Shown one piece after another: positions 1-9,846 of a stretch of 36,784 bases of DNA; within the stretch, counting starts at the first letter, position 1, and the number at the start of each line of letters is the position of its first letter. This DNA is from Abyssisolibacter fermentans (GTDB lineage: Bacteria > Bacillota > Clostridia > Tissierellales > MCWD3). The notes beneath the pieces are model-generated. The model saw only the letters and a list, made by a program, of their open reading frames with translations, did no database searches and was not told where the DNA came from. The stretch covers positions 1 through 36,784 of the forward strand of contig NZ_LOHE01000092.1 of assembly GCF_001559865.1 (NCBI RefSeq), read 5' to 3'. A program made the translations under genes and the position numbers.

Positions 1-171
1 ATTTTTTCATCTTCATATAATCAAAAAAATATAGGCATCTCCGAGTAAAAAAAATGTCTTGTAAAGCTTCAACACAAAAACATTGAGCCATACTTTACTC
101 AAAGGTTTACCCTAGCTATTTTAGCAATTTTTTTGAACTCTTATTAAAAAAGTTGAACTTTCTTATTATAT

Positions 172-198
172 AAAAAAGAACACTTTCTAAAAGTGTTC
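172..198 (-). terminator. Rho-independent terminator of the glycosyltransferase gene
   Basis: A 9-bp stem (GAACACTTT / AAAGTGTTC, 178-198) is followed on the minus strand by a run of T (A run at 172-177). It lies 44 bases after the stop codon of the glycosyltransferase gene. Nothing else is supported in 1-171, which is AT-rich and has no convincing coding frame. Confidence 0.8.
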
Positions 199-241
199 AA
201 TACTATCATCATAAAATACAATTCCATATTTATAAATATAT

Positions 242-2155
242 CTAGGCATTTATTGATGAATTATATATCTCTATAATTCTATTAGCTACATTTTGTATAT
301 TATAATTTTCTAAACACCATTTTCTCCCCCATTCCCCCAGTTCTTTTCTCAAACCGGGATTGTCAATGAGATATTTAAGTTCTTTAACTACTTTATTATT
401 ACTGAATCCATACCTTGCTGCATGATCACCAAAATATTCTAACATCTGTCTTTCTTTTGTCTGAGAACAAACAAGTCCACTACATCCTTTATCCCCTAAT
501 CCTATAACTGGTTTTGAACATGCCATCGCTTCAATTGCAACTCTACCAGTACCAACTACAATATCAGCAATATTATAGTAATCTTTAACATTTAGCTTAA
601 AACCTATTACACTGAGTAAATCTCTACCAAGATTACAATTCTTTTGATTTGCTTCATTTAAAATAGTCCATTTTTCATGTCCATCACCTATAATTATACC
701 TTTAAAATTATTATATTCTTTACCTATTCCATAACAGCTCCTCAAAAAAACCTTCGCTGCAATGGCTTTATTCTTAGATAATCTACTGCAATATACTGCA
801 ACTATGGCATCTTCAGATATACCTAGTTCAATTCTTTTTCTATCATTAATTACAGTAAATTGATCATTATCAACTCCATTTGGAATTATTACTAATTTAT
901 TTTTTATATTGCCTCCAAATTTTCCTACTACCATATTTTTTACAGGTTTACTTACTGTTATTATTTTAGTAGCATCTATACATGTTGTCCATATAATTTC
1001 ATCATTATAATAAAGACCATGGAGCGTTATTATATGAGGTATTTTGTAGTTTTTATAAATTTCTGCACCTATCTTCATACTTGCAAACAAATGACTGTGA
1101 ACAATATTAATATTCTCTTTACAAATTAATTTATTTATTTCTCCAATTGACCCATATGATTTTTTTGTATTTAAATTATTATGGGTTATAGGAATATTAA
1201 CTACTTTGATTCCATATTTGTCAAACATATATCTTAATGGACCTCCAGAAGTACCTACTACAACATGAATTCCTCTTTTATTTAATTCTTTTGCTAAACT
1301 CAATACATGTGTTTCAGTTCCACCTATATCTAAAGTATCTACCAAAAGCAATACCCTTATATTACTATAATCTTTATCAGAATTTATCTTAATATCGTGT
1401 AACCTTTTATTATCTCTTAGTTTTCTAGCTTCTAAAAAATCTTTGATTCCACTTTTATTTAAGCAATCTAAAATATATTTGTTATATTCATTATTATATT
1501 GTATGTGATAAGCATTGTTATGTCTTCTATATATATATAATTCTTTTTGTATTTTTTCTAAAGAAGAAATTTTTAAAAAATTTAAAAATAAATCAATTTG
1601 ATCATTAAATTTATGACTATTACAATTTATATTAGCTTTTGTATATAATTCTCTTCTAAACATCACTGTTGGAAAAAAAACAGGAATAAAATCTGATATG
1701 ATTGCTTTTTCAATTTCTAATTGATCTTTATAGGCATTTTGTATATTTTGTATACGCTCGCATAATTTATTGAATTTTTCGTCTTCACTAATACACTTTA
1801 TTAAACAAGATACCATCAGCTTACTATTATCATTTTGTAAATAGCTAACTTGTTCAGCTATTCTGTTTTCAGTTGAAATATCGTCTGGATCATTTCTTAC
1901 TATAAAATTTCCTTTTGAGTTTATAAATCCTATCTGAAATGCTTCACTCAATCCTACATTTGAGACAAGTTTTATTAGCTTTATCCTTGTATCATTAAAT
2001 TTCTTAACTTCACTTAATGTGTTGTCATCAGATTTTGCATCTACAATTATTATCTCTATATTATTATAGGTTTGATTTATTATACTATTAATACACTCAC
2101 CTATATATTTCTCACAATTATGAACAGGAATTATAATGCTAACTAAAGTATTCAT
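242..2155 (-). CDS. Two-domain glycosyltransferase (GT2 + GT4)
   Basis: Predicted cytoplasmic enzyme of 637 aa carrying two glycosyltransferase modules, probably building a surface glycan; donor and acceptor are unknown. Residues about 1-215 are a GT-A (family 2) module with the opening VSIIIPVHN and an acidic NDPDD motif near residue 90. Residues about 265-635 are a GT-B (family 4) module with the glycine loop GGTETHV near 280 and a family-4 EAMACSKPVIG motif near 550. A GTG at 2164 gives a longer frame but overlaps the ribosome site; ATG at 2155 has AGGAG eight bases upstream and is preferred. The gene has its own terminator and lies downstream of the CotH/VTC operon, from which it is separated by a terminator and a repeat. 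It may act on the same surface material, but that is only inferred from position. Confidence 0.88.
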   Translation of the reverse strand: MNTLVSIIIPVHNCEKYIGECINSIINQTYNNIEIIIVDAKSDDNTLSEVKKFNDTRIKLIKLVSNVGLSEAFQIGFINSKGNFIVRNDPDDISTENRIAEQVSYLQNDNSKLMVSCLIKCISEDEKFNKLCERIQNIQNAYKDQLEIEKAIISDFIPVFFPTVMFRRELYTKANINCNSHKFNDQIDLFLNFLKISSLEKIQKELYIYRRHNNAYHIQYNNEYNKYILDCLNKSGIKDFLEARKLRDNKRLHDIKINSDKDYSNIRVLLLVDTLDIGGTETHVLSLAKELNKRGIHVVVGTSGGPLRYMFDKYGIKVVNIPITHNNLNTKKSYGSIGEINKLICKENINIVHSHLFASMKIGAEIYKNYKIPHIITLHGLYYNDEIIWTTCIDATKIITVSKPVKNMVVGKFGGNIKNKLVIIPNGVDNDQFTVINDRKRIELGISEDAIVAVYCSRLSKNKAIAAKVFLRSCYGIGKEYNNFKGIIIGDGHEKWTILNEANQKNCNLGRDLLSVIGFKLNVKDYYNIADIVVGTGRVAIEAMACSKPVIGLGDKGCSGLVCSQTKERQMLEYFGDHAARYGFSNNKVVKELKYLIDNPGLRKELGEWGRKWCLENYNIQNVANRIIEIYNSSINA

Positions 2156-2244
2156 ATATACCACTCCTAAGTATTAAGCGAGTGTTTAGAGTTTATATCT
2201 TTTTATATTTCAATATATGTACAAACTAAAAAAATGTTTATAAC

Positions 2245-2360
2245 AAGGCTATTACGAAGTAATTGCAGCACAACGTTTCAACAAGGCAAAGTATATGCAC
2301 ACCGCCTGTAAAATCTAATTAGTTACTTGCCTCTATAAAGTTAGCGAACATCTTGCACCT
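2245..2360. repeat. Dispersed repeat family A, copy 1
   Basis: About 116 bp with clear similarity to 10881-10999. Shared blocks include CGTTTCAACAAGGCA, ACCGCCTGT/TCCGCCTGT, ATCTAATTAGTTACTTGCC and CGAACATCTT. A short hairpin near the start (ATTAC..GTAAT) is kept in both copies although its flanks differ. No coding frame. It fills most of the space between the glycosyltransferase start and the terminator of the CotH operon. Confidence 0.75.
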
Positions 2361-2383
2361 TTATTTAATTCCATGCATTAAAT

Positions 2384-2423
2384 AAAGGGACTGTCTCAAA
2401 ATATTTTTTGAGTAGTCCCTTTA
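2384..2423 (-). terminator. Terminator of the CotH/VTC operon
   Basis: Long imperfect stem: AAAGGGACTGTCTCAAAA pairs with TTTTTTGAGTAGTCCCTTT (one bulged base), 18 bases after the stop codon of the large CotH-like gene. The T tail on the minus strand is weak. The same GGGACT...AGTCCC type of stem follows deoC at 14953-14988. Confidence 0.75.
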
Positions 2424-2441
2424 GATTATTTTATATGAAAC

Positions 2442-5312
2442 TTATTTCTTTTCAAAAACAGCTTCTAAAAAGCAATCATCACTTGGTTGTATGTATATGG
2501 TAGGTTCACTACCATTTATACTTCCCTTCCAACCTTTAAAAATAAAGTCCTCATTAGGAATTGCTTCCACTTTATTTTTAACACCAATAAAATAATTCCC
2601 TTCAAATTCACCATTTTTAATATTTACTTCGTAATCGTTAATTTTAATAGTTCCTCCATTACTATTATTTATTTTATAATTAATTTTGCAAGAGCCATTA
2701 ATATTAAAATGATTACAAAAGTTTTTAAATAAAAATTTGGGTCTATTTGCAGCAAATTCTTTAAGTACGTTTACATTTTTCAGCCATCCTTCCATAGATT
2801 TGCCACAAGTGTTCCATCTATTGATATGTTCCTGTATCTCTGGTCTTACTAGTGCTTGATATTCATCAATTCTCTCTATCACATGCTCAGGTCTTAAATT
2901 TGTATTTAACATATCTGCCGTTCTAGCTAAAAAAGCATTTTTAAACTCATCATTTTTTAATAATGATCTAAACAGAAAAGTAGCCCATTCAGCATTTAAA
3001 CCTGTTTTTTGACCTTCAACAGTCATATATTCTATCATATTATATCTATAATATTTAAATCCACCTTCAGTATCATACAATAGCCATCTCCATCTTCCAT
3101 CATAACCATATGGACTATTAGGCTCATAAGTTTCAGTATTTTTTCTCCACAATTTTGAATTGTTTCCCGGCCAATCAAGATTAACCAAATATATTTCTAA
3201 AGCATAATAATTTATAAAATTGTCAATGTCAATTTTAGTTTTAATATTATCATAAACTTCTTTCTGTCTAATATCATGCGATTTTATATAATTTAGTATA
3301 TCTAAAAAATGCTTTTTATCGTTTGGCTGTCCATGCAAAGTAGCATATCTATTTTCTAGTATAACAAATTCCTCGGGGTTCATATCATAATGCGAAGCTA
3401 TATAATACTCATCTTGTCTTTCTCTAAGATTATGAATCCCCCAATATTCACCATTAATAAATAGTATAACTGGTCTATATGCTTGTACATCAAGTTTAAT
3501 ATCTTCCATAAGACTATGCGTCATAGCATCCTCAAACATAGTTAAAACAACATCATGTCCTGAATTTCTTAATAAGAATCTCTTAAATGTATTTATACTC
3601 TCATCACTATTTTCTTTTTTTAACCCTGGAAACATTTCATAATTAATAATATTTTTTTCATCATATTCCTTTCGAGCATAGAACCTTAATGGTTTCATTG
3701 GATAACTTCTACTCCAACCACCATTTATTCTAGTTCCCATATTTAATGAAAATCCTTCAGTTCCATCAGGTTCAAACCATTCAATATGAACTGGTCTTTC
3801 CCACTCACGACCTCTTCTTGTATAATTGGCAAAGCTACCTCTACTTGGTTTAGCCCCTCTATTTCTACTTTTCCACCAAGCTCTTGACTTTCCTAATACA
3901 TAAATTCCCTTATCATAGCTAAATAAATTATCTCTATCAGTTACTAATGATATAATTGGAAATGAATATTTATTCTTCATGTTTGGAGCTATAAAATAAG
4001 AATTTGTTATAATATCACTTACAGGAGTTTCATTTTCAAAAACACGAAATCTTATTACAGCTGCTTTAAAACTTTTTGTTAAAGGTTTCTTCCATTCTAC
4101 TGATGTTGTACTTATCTTAGATAACACATCTTCTTCACTACTTCTATCATTCATCTTTATTGGTTTAGTATACAAGATTGAATTTGTTGTTGGCTCAGAT
4201 CCGTCTAATGTATAATATAATCTATAGTTTTCATCATAATCAAAGCTTAATTCAAAACTATCCTCATAAAAACCACTTTTATGAGAAAGCTTTAAATATT
4301 TCCATTTACCATCTACTGCATATTTTACTCTAGTACCAGTTAATGAATTTTGATTTGTATCAATACCTTTTCTTATTTCATCTCCTCTTTTTATTAAGAG
4401 TTCTCTATTCTTTAGATCATCATCTTTAATATACTCATCAAATTGTTTATAAATTTTTTGCTGCAATTCAATAATATTATTTAAATAATTATCATCTTCA
4501 GCAACTTTAACTATCATATTTTTGTATTCATTTGAACTATTAATTAACTTCGATAAATTTATAGAAACATCATTTAGTTTATAAGAAACATTATCCATAC
4601 ATATATATGGCTCTAGTTTATTATCTTCACTGTTGTACAAGAAATATAGATTATTGAAATTATAATTATCCTTGCCATTAAACATTTTGTGTATCACAAT
4701 ATATTTACTTAACATTTTTGTATAAAAAAATTCTAAAGAACTTAGCATTTCATTATCAACAGTATATCTTAAATTCCTTATATATTCAGTTTCACTGTTT
4801 AAAGAAACAAAATATCCTATTTCATCATTACGAACTAATTCATAAACCTTTTTTTCCATTATGTAAGTACCCATATCTACTTCATTAAAAAACAATTCTT
4901 TTATTTCTAAATCTGATGACTTTATATTACTTAGTTTTGAAACCTGTACAAACGCAAATTTTTTAATATTAGTTTCGTTAATTTTATATAATTTGTAAAC
5001 TTCATCATCTATTCTAATTTCAAATGGTGCATTTTCATCTTTGCTATTACGTATATCAATTATTGTATAGTCTGAATCTTTCTTCATTTTTACACTTCTC
5101 CAAAACATATTACCATTATTACTATTTAATGAAATTAGGTCATCAGAGGATATCTTTAAATCAATTTTATTTATTTCACTATTAACTGAATATAAGTCCA
5201 TTACTTGCACAGACTCGTTATAATTTTTAAATTCAAAATATATAAATGTAACACATATTAATACAAATAAATATAAAACAGTTTTTTTTAAAAAGTACTC
5301 CTTTTTAAACAT
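2442..5312 (-). CDS. CotH-family surface protein with chitobiase-C-like and bacterial-repeat domains
   Basis: Membrane-anchored extracellular protein of 956 aa. One hydrophobic segment (about residues 10-28) acts as signal anchor. Residues about 60-320 read as a diverged CotH-like half (NEVDMGTYIMEKKV, NNLYFLYN). A chitobiase/hexosaminidase C-terminal-like module follows near 365-435 (YYTLDGSEPTTN). The main CotH domain covers about 450-830: TRINGGWSR, FINGEYWGIHNLRER, and RWLLYDTEGGF at the usual acidic site. A C-terminal beta-repeat (about 885-956, FKGWKGSI) resembles repeats of surface proteins. CotH domains are atypical protein kinases in spore coats, but many homologues are surface proteins of unknown activity. 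ATG at 5312 is chosen over GTG at 5321, which overlaps the ribosome site. It is the last gene of the operon, 12 bases after DUF4956. Confidence 0.85.
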   Translation of the reverse strand: MFKKEYFLKKTVLYLFVLICVTFIYFEFKNYNESVQVMDLYSVNSEINKIDLKISSDDLISLNSNNGNMFWRSVKMKKDSDYTIIDIRNSKDENAPFEIRIDDEVYKLYKINETNIKKFAFVQVSKLSNIKSSDLEIKELFFNEVDMGTYIMEKKVYELVRNDEIGYFVSLNSETEYIRNLRYTVDNEMLSSLEFFYTKMLSKYIVIHKMFNGKDNYNFNNLYFLYNSEDNKLEPYICMDNVSYKLNDVSINLSKLINSSNEYKNMIVKVAEDDNYLNNIIELQQKIYKQFDEYIKDDDLKNRELLIKRGDEIRKGIDTNQNSLTGTRVKYAVDGKWKYLKLSHKSGFYEDSFELSFDYDENYRLYYTLDGSEPTTNSILYTKPIKMNDRSSEEDVLSKISTTSVEWKKPLTKSFKAAVIRFRVFENETPVSDIITNSYFIAPNMKNKYSFPIISLVTDRDNLFSYDKGIYVLGKSRAWWKSRNRGAKPSRGSFANYTRRGREWERPVHIEWFEPDGTEGFSLNMGTRINGGWSRSYPMKPLRFYARKEYDEKNIINYEMFPGLKKENSDESINTFKRFLLRNSGHDVVLTMFEDAMTHSLMEDIKLDVQAYRPVILFINGEYWGIHNLRERQDEYYIASHYDMNPEEFVILENRYATLHGQPNDKKHFLDILNYIKSHDIRQKEVYDNIKTKIDIDNFINYYALEIYLVNLDWPGNNSKLWRKNTETYEPNSPYGYDGRWRWLLYDTEGGFKYYRYNMIEYMTVEGQKTGLNAEWATFLFRSLLKNDEFKNAFLARTADMLNTNLRPEHVIERIDEYQALVRPEIQEHINRWNTCGKSMEGWLKNVNVLKEFAANRPKFLFKNFCNHFNINGSCKINYKINNSNGGTIKINDYEVNIKNGEFEGNYFIGVKNKVEAIPNEDFIFKGWKGSINGSEPTIYIQPSDDCFLEAVFEKK

Positions 5313-5324
5313 TCTATTCACCTA

Positions 5325-5984
5325 CTAACCTACGATTTCACCTTCATGAGAAACAATATTAATTGTAAGCGAGTTATCTAAAGAATTAACAGCTTTAATT
5401 AAATCATTTTCTTTATTTTGTTTTAATTTAATTTCAAAAATAATTTCGTTGAACATAGGACTTATATTTCTCATTTTTAATTTATACTTTAAACAATTAT
5501 GCTTTAAAATTTCCTCTATATTTCTTTCTTCAATATTGCTTCCTTTAATTATAAATAAATACGAAGAATTATCTGTTTTACTATATGATAATACTAATAT
5601 AATTATTGCTATAACTATTGACCCAACTACTGCTATCATGTAAGATCCTGTACCAGCTGATAACCCTACTGCTATCCCCCAAAATAAAAATCCTATGTCT
5701 TTTGGATCTTTAACTGCTGCTCTAAATCTTATAATTGACAGTGCACCTACCATACCTAATGATAAAGCTAAGTTACTACCTATAACCATCATTACCATCG
5801 CTGTAACAACAGAAACTAGTACTATTGTTACGTTAAAACTCTTTGAATACATTACTCCATCATATGTCTTTTCATAAACTAAATAAATAAACATTGCTAT
5901 AACTAATGTTATAACCATATTTAATACTACTTGTCTAACTGTTAAACCTCTACTAGTAGAATTAATAAATTCAATTAAATTCAT
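5325..5984 (-). CDS. DUF4956 family membrane protein
   Basis: Integral membrane protein of 219 aa. Three to four hydrophobic segments lie in residues about 18-140, including a conserved-looking stretch GALSIIRFRAAVKDPKD, which is characteristic of DUF4956. The rest (about 145-219) is a soluble domain with alternating beta-type residues. AAGGAGG sits eight bases before ATG. The gene lies 13 bases after the VTC polymerase gene and 12 bases before the CotH gene. DUF4956, a VTC-domain protein and a CotH protein recur together in many bacteria, so a joint role in making or exporting a polyphosphate- or surface-related product is plausible. No activity has been established that I know of. Confidence 0.9.
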   Translation of the reverse strand: MNLIEFINSTSRGLTVRQVVLNMVITLVIAMFIYLVYEKTYDGVMYSKSFNVTIVLVSVVTAMVMMVIGSNLALSLGMVGALSIIRFRAAVKDPKDIGFLFWGIAVGLSAGTGSYMIAVVGSIVIAIIILVLSYSKTDNSSYLFIIKGSNIEERNIEEILKHNCLKYKLKMRNISPMFNEIIFEIKLKQNKENDLIKAVNSLDNSLTINIVSHEGEIVG

Positions 5985-5997
5985 TATTTATTCCTCC

Positions 5998-6705
5998 TTA
6001 AAAAATATTTCTACTTAAACAATATTTGCTAATTGCGCATTTATCGCCATTTATATTTGAAAGCATGTCTTTAATCCAATCAGGAAGAAATCTATTATAT
6101 TTTACTTCCATAACCATAGTATGCTGCTTGAAAATTGGAATTGTATTAAGTTTATCATCAAAAATATTAAAATCAGTAATTGTAGTTCTAATATCCTTAT
6201 CAAAAGTTATTCTAATATCTTGAACAGGACAGGTATATGCTTCTCTTTTATAATCTACAATAACTTTAGGCTGATAGAATTCTTTATTCATAAAATAGTA
6301 AACTCTATTTGCGGTCTTATTGTTATATTTTAACAGAACTTCCTTGTTACCTTTTATGAGATCAATTGCATCCTGTCTGCCTATTGTAACACTTTCTTTA
6401 AGCATATATTGATCGAATTTATTTTTTATCTCTAGCTTTACTTTTTCTTGAGCTATATCATAAATCCTAAGCCTAATTTTCTTCCTATTTTGACTTCCTA
6501 CTACTTTATCAAAATAATCCCTATCGTACATACTATCAAAATATAAACTTCTAATCCAGTACTCATTGTTACTGCCTGAATTTTTATCTAAACTCAAAGT
6601 TTTACTCAATAATTTACTTAAATGCATATATCCATGATTGTCAATATAAAACTTTATCTCATTTCTATATACTCTATTATATATTTGTTTATCATTCTTC
6701 ATCAT
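5998..6705 (-). CDS. VTC-domain polyphosphate polymerase
   Basis: Probably polymerises polyphosphate from a nucleoside triphosphate at the inner face of the membrane. The 235-aa protein is essentially one VTC (triphosphate tunnel) domain, with the basic and acidic strands expected to line the tunnel: RNEIKFYI near residue 14, RSLYFDS near 53, RKKIRLRIYD near 74, KLEIKNKF near 90, VIVDYKREAYT near 148, and VMEVKYNRFLPDWI near 200. No membrane segment is present, so partner DUF4956 may anchor it. The start ATG overlaps the stop of the preceding gene by four bases (ATGA), indicating translational coupling; no strong ribosome site is visible. Confidence 0.9.
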   Translation of the reverse strand: MMKNDKQIYNRVYRNEIKFYIDNHGYMHLSKLLSKTLSLDKNSGSNNEYWIRSLYFDSMYDRDYFDKVVGSQNRKKIRLRIYDIAQEKVKLEIKNKFDQYMLKESVTIGRQDAIDLIKGNKEVLLKYNNKTANRVYYFMNKEFYQPKVIVDYKREAYTCPVQDIRITFDKDIRTTITDFNIFDDKLNTIPIFKQHTMVMEVKYNRFLPDWIKDMLSNINGDKCAISKYCLSRNIF

Positions 6706-7286
6706 TCTTCATCCACCACTATTCTAACACCGTCTATATTACTAAAACCTTTATACTTCCAGGCTTGTCCTTCTTTTACAAATTCATATTTAAAATACTC
6801 TGTACCTGTATTAAAATACTTTTCTACTATAACATAAGCAGTTCTTTCTTCATTTGTCTCATTAATAACCGGTTTTGAAACTATATATTTTTGATATATA
6901 ATGCCAGTCTTTCTTTTTCTAGTCATGAATTTTTCTAATTCATATATTTGTTTTTTACTAATATCAAAATTCTTCTTTCCATCAATACTTAGCATAGTAT
7001 TTAATATATCATGATATACAGAAATACTTATTTTAGATTCGTATAAAAGATAATCTAGCATATTAATTATATTTACACTATTAAGAATCTGATTATTATT
7101 ATCTTCTATATATAAATCATATAAATCTCTGCAATCCTCAAGCACCTTTGTGCCTTTTTTATCTAAATAGTTATATTCAAACTGCTTGCTAAAATCATAT
7201 TCTTTATATAATAGCTTATCATTAATAATCCAGACTACTATTAACAACATAATTAAGCTAATCAAAAACAGCTTTTTATTTTTCAT
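6702..7286 (-). CDS. Small membrane-anchored protein of unknown function
   Basis: Protein of 194 aa with one N-terminal hydrophobic segment (about residues 4-22) and a charged remainder predicted outside the cell. I do not recognise a family. The last part, with aromatic strands around YFNTGTEYFKYEFVKEGQAW, resembles a small alpha+beta domain. It lies between a CotH-like gene (11-base gap) and the VTC gene (4-base overlap), so it is probably a component of the same surface system. Confidence 0.7.
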   Translation of the reverse strand: MKNKKLFLISLIMLLIVVWIINDKLLYKEYDFSKQFEYNYLDKKGTKVLEDCRDLYDLYIEDNNNQILNSVNIINMLDYLLYESKISISVYHDILNTMLSIDGKKNFDISKKQIYELEKFMTRKRKTGIIYQKYIVSKPVINETNEERTAYVIVEKYFNTGTEYFKYEFVKEGQAWKYKGFSNIDGVRIVVDEE

Positions 7287-7297
7287 TCTTTCACCTC

Positions 7298-9721
7298 TTA
7301 ATGTTTAACACTTTCTGCCTTAAGCCAGTTCAATCTATTATTCATCCAATTTTCAATGTCCTCTATTTCTTTAGTAGTTGAATTTATGTTAGATAATACA
7401 CTACTATAATATCTCTTCCATCTTAAATAATTCCTAATACGGGCTGAATCAATTATCTTTTGATACTCATTTATTTTATTAGATATAAAATCCTTCCTTT
7501 TATCATCTAAAGTAACTTGTTTAACTCTGATCCAAAACTCATTATTAAATTCTGGTATATTCATACATCTATTAAAAAGTCTATTTGTAACCCAACTTTG
7601 AGCATGTATTTTATTATAATTATTATCTAAACCAAAAGCTTTGCGGTATTCATTAGGAATAAATTTGAATTTCTGATTTTCTCCTTTTTCCTTCCACAAA
7701 TATTGATTTTGTACTGATTCACTAGCAGCTCCAATCATTTGTGAAATTACACATGCTTCTATGTATTGTTTTTTATCAATTAGATTAAATATATTTTTAT
7801 TAAATTCTTCATCACTAGCTGTAGCTACAAATTTAATTAATTCTTCTAGTTTACTCCATCTTTCACCAAATTCATTTATTCGAGGTATTTTTTGTTTATA
7901 ACCACTATGCCAACCTAATATTGGATCATCATCCTTATTCATAGGTTGCAATCCTTTTGGAAAATCTTCGTATTTTTTATCATGTAAATTTAACAATGTA
8001 TTATTTGAGGTGAAATCTGCATTTACATCTGTTGCTTTAAATAATAAAGCGTTATTATCTTCATCATCTTTATCATAATCATCAAGCTTTAAAAAATCTT
8101 CGTCAATTTTAGGTGACATAACATAAAGACCAGCATACTCACCATTTATTAATACTTCAACAAACTGTGATTTTTGCTCATATTGTTTATTAATACTTTG
8201 CATAATGTCTAACATTAATTTCTTTCTTATCAGAGACTCATCACTATCTATACCATCCAATATAATTTCGCGAACATCTTCTAATTCATCTATATTGTAT
8301 CCATTGTTAAGTTTGATAGAATAATTTTTCTTTGGCTGATTTTCATCCTCATAGATTTCAATTCCACCAGTTAAACTTTGCAATTTTCCACCAGATTGCA
8401 TATAAATCATTTTACATGAATTTTTATTTTTTGAATCTATTGGCTGTAACTTTCCATGTTTTTCTGTATTAATATATAATAAATTAGCTTGTCCAGTTGT
8501 AATAAAAATATCATAAGGAATTTGATTACCATCTATTGTAATTTCACCTTGATAAATATATTTATTAAAATTATAATTTGTATTGTTTTTTAATATAACT
8601 TTTTGTTTTTGATAATCCCTTATAAAAACATCTTTATTAGTATTAAGCTCATATTTAATGTTATTAATTACTTTTGTTCCCTTTGGTAAATTTACAAATA
8701 TTATTTTGTCTTTTTCATTTATATATGCTTCTTTATTACCAATATATAATTTCTTAAGATAAGCTTTATTATTAATTATACCTGTTGAATTTGCAAATCC
8801 ATTATTAGAAAAATCATCTAAATTTACATTCAAATTATTCACATAAGTCTCAATCTCATCATTATGCTTAATTATGTAAGCTTCTAAATTGATTAAATTA
8901 TTATCATATGTACAATTTATCATACTACTATCCATTATTGGGTATATTTTCATATTATTAATGTCAAATAAAAATACTGATTCTTCCTTTATTCCAATAT
9001 CAGAATCTAGTATATAATTTACTGCACCCATATTTTTGATATATTCATCATCTAAGTACTCTTTATTTTTAGATTCGGATAAAATATCCTTGCACAATTG
9101 TTTAATATTTTGCTCGATGCTATTATTACATAATACATCAATACTATAATTTTGATCATTTTTAATCTTAACTATTGCAGCATTTTTAAAGTTATTTTCT
9201 TCTAAGAACTTTTTATCATAACACTGGCTCAATAAGAAATATCCTTTATCATTTCCATTAATACCAATTCTTGCAAGCTCCATACTAGGCACTATTAATC
9301 CAAACTTTTTAGCTAAATAATTTAATTTAATTGATTTGTCAATAATGTCATTACTGTATGCTAAAGCATTAATTTTATTTGATTTTGTAAACATATTGTC
9401 ATCTTTAAATATTAATTCAAACGATATTCTTTCTTCTTCTGTAAAATTACTCAATAAATAATCTTTTATTTTATCTATTTTAACTTCATAGATATCATTA
9501 TCAATATTTAATTTGACCTTTCTTTTTTTATTATTTGATGTAACACTTGAATTGTACGTATTTAAAACTTCTATGTCTTTCATAGAAAATGTAAAATTAA
9601 ATTCATGTGGATCATATAAATTTAAATCAATATTATCGTTATGCATTTTTTTAAATAAAAAACATATTACAATCAAAAAAGCACAAGCAACAGCTAATGC
9701 TATTTTATGGTATTTCTTCAT
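7298..9721 (-). CDS. CotH-like surface protein, first gene of the VTC operon
   Basis: Membrane-anchored protein of 807 aa with one hydrophobic segment (about residues 6-22). Two CotH-like halves are visible. The first spans about 95-285 (GINGNDKGYFLLSQ, MGAVNYILDSD, ESVFLFD). The second spans about 450-795 (KNYSIKLNNGY, VEVLINGEYAGLYVMSPKI, NQYLWKEKGENQKFKFIPNE). At the place where CotH kinases usually carry an acidic W-D-x-D type motif this protein reads IPNEYRKAFG, so catalysis is doubtful. An upstream in-frame ATG at 9823 would add 34 residues, but ATG at 9721 has GGAGG seven bases before it and starts a clean signal anchor. The predicted promoter at 9761 also falls inside the longer frame, excluding it. 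Confidence 0.78.
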   Translation of the reverse strand: MKKYHKIALAVACAFLIVICFLFKKMHNDNIDLNLYDPHEFNFTFSMKDIEVLNTYNSSVTSNNKKRKVKLNIDNDIYEVKIDKIKDYLLSNFTEEERISFELIFKDDNMFTKSNKINALAYSNDIIDKSIKLNYLAKKFGLIVPSMELARIGINGNDKGYFLLSQCYDKKFLEENNFKNAAIVKIKNDQNYSIDVLCNNSIEQNIKQLCKDILSESKNKEYLDDEYIKNMGAVNYILDSDIGIKEESVFLFDINNMKIYPIMDSSMINCTYDNNLINLEAYIIKHNDEIETYVNNLNVNLDDFSNNGFANSTGIINNKAYLKKLYIGNKEAYINEKDKIIFVNLPKGTKVINNIKYELNTNKDVFIRDYQKQKVILKNNTNYNFNKYIYQGEITIDGNQIPYDIFITTGQANLLYINTEKHGKLQPIDSKNKNSCKMIYMQSGGKLQSLTGGIEIYEDENQPKKNYSIKLNNGYNIDELEDVREIILDGIDSDESLIRKKLMLDIMQSINKQYEQKSQFVEVLINGEYAGLYVMSPKIDEDFLKLDDYDKDDEDNNALLFKATDVNADFTSNNTLLNLHDKKYEDFPKGLQPMNKDDDPILGWHSGYKQKIPRINEFGERWSKLEELIKFVATASDEEFNKNIFNLIDKKQYIEACVISQMIGAASESVQNQYLWKEKGENQKFKFIPNEYRKAFGLDNNYNKIHAQSWVTNRLFNRCMNIPEFNNEFWIRVKQVTLDDKRKDFISNKINEYQKIIDSARIRNYLRWKRYYSSVLSNINSTTKEIEDIENWMNNRLNWLKAESVKH

Positions 9722-9760
9722 TTCAAAACCTCCACGCTTACAGGTATAATCTTCTAAAAC

Positions 9761-9769
9761 ATTATACCA
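9761..9769 (-). promoter_or_regulatory. Extended -10 promoter for the CotH/VTC operon
   Basis: On the minus strand TGGTATAAT forms an extended -10 box 40 bases upstream of the chosen ATG; no good -35 box is visible. It is the best promoter candidate between the operon and the family B element upstream. Confidence 0.45.
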
Positions 9770-9846
9770 CACTTTATACAGCAATAAAATACTTAAAAAT
9801 ATAGGTATGATTTTTCTTTTCACGGGTAAACTAGATTAATAGATAT

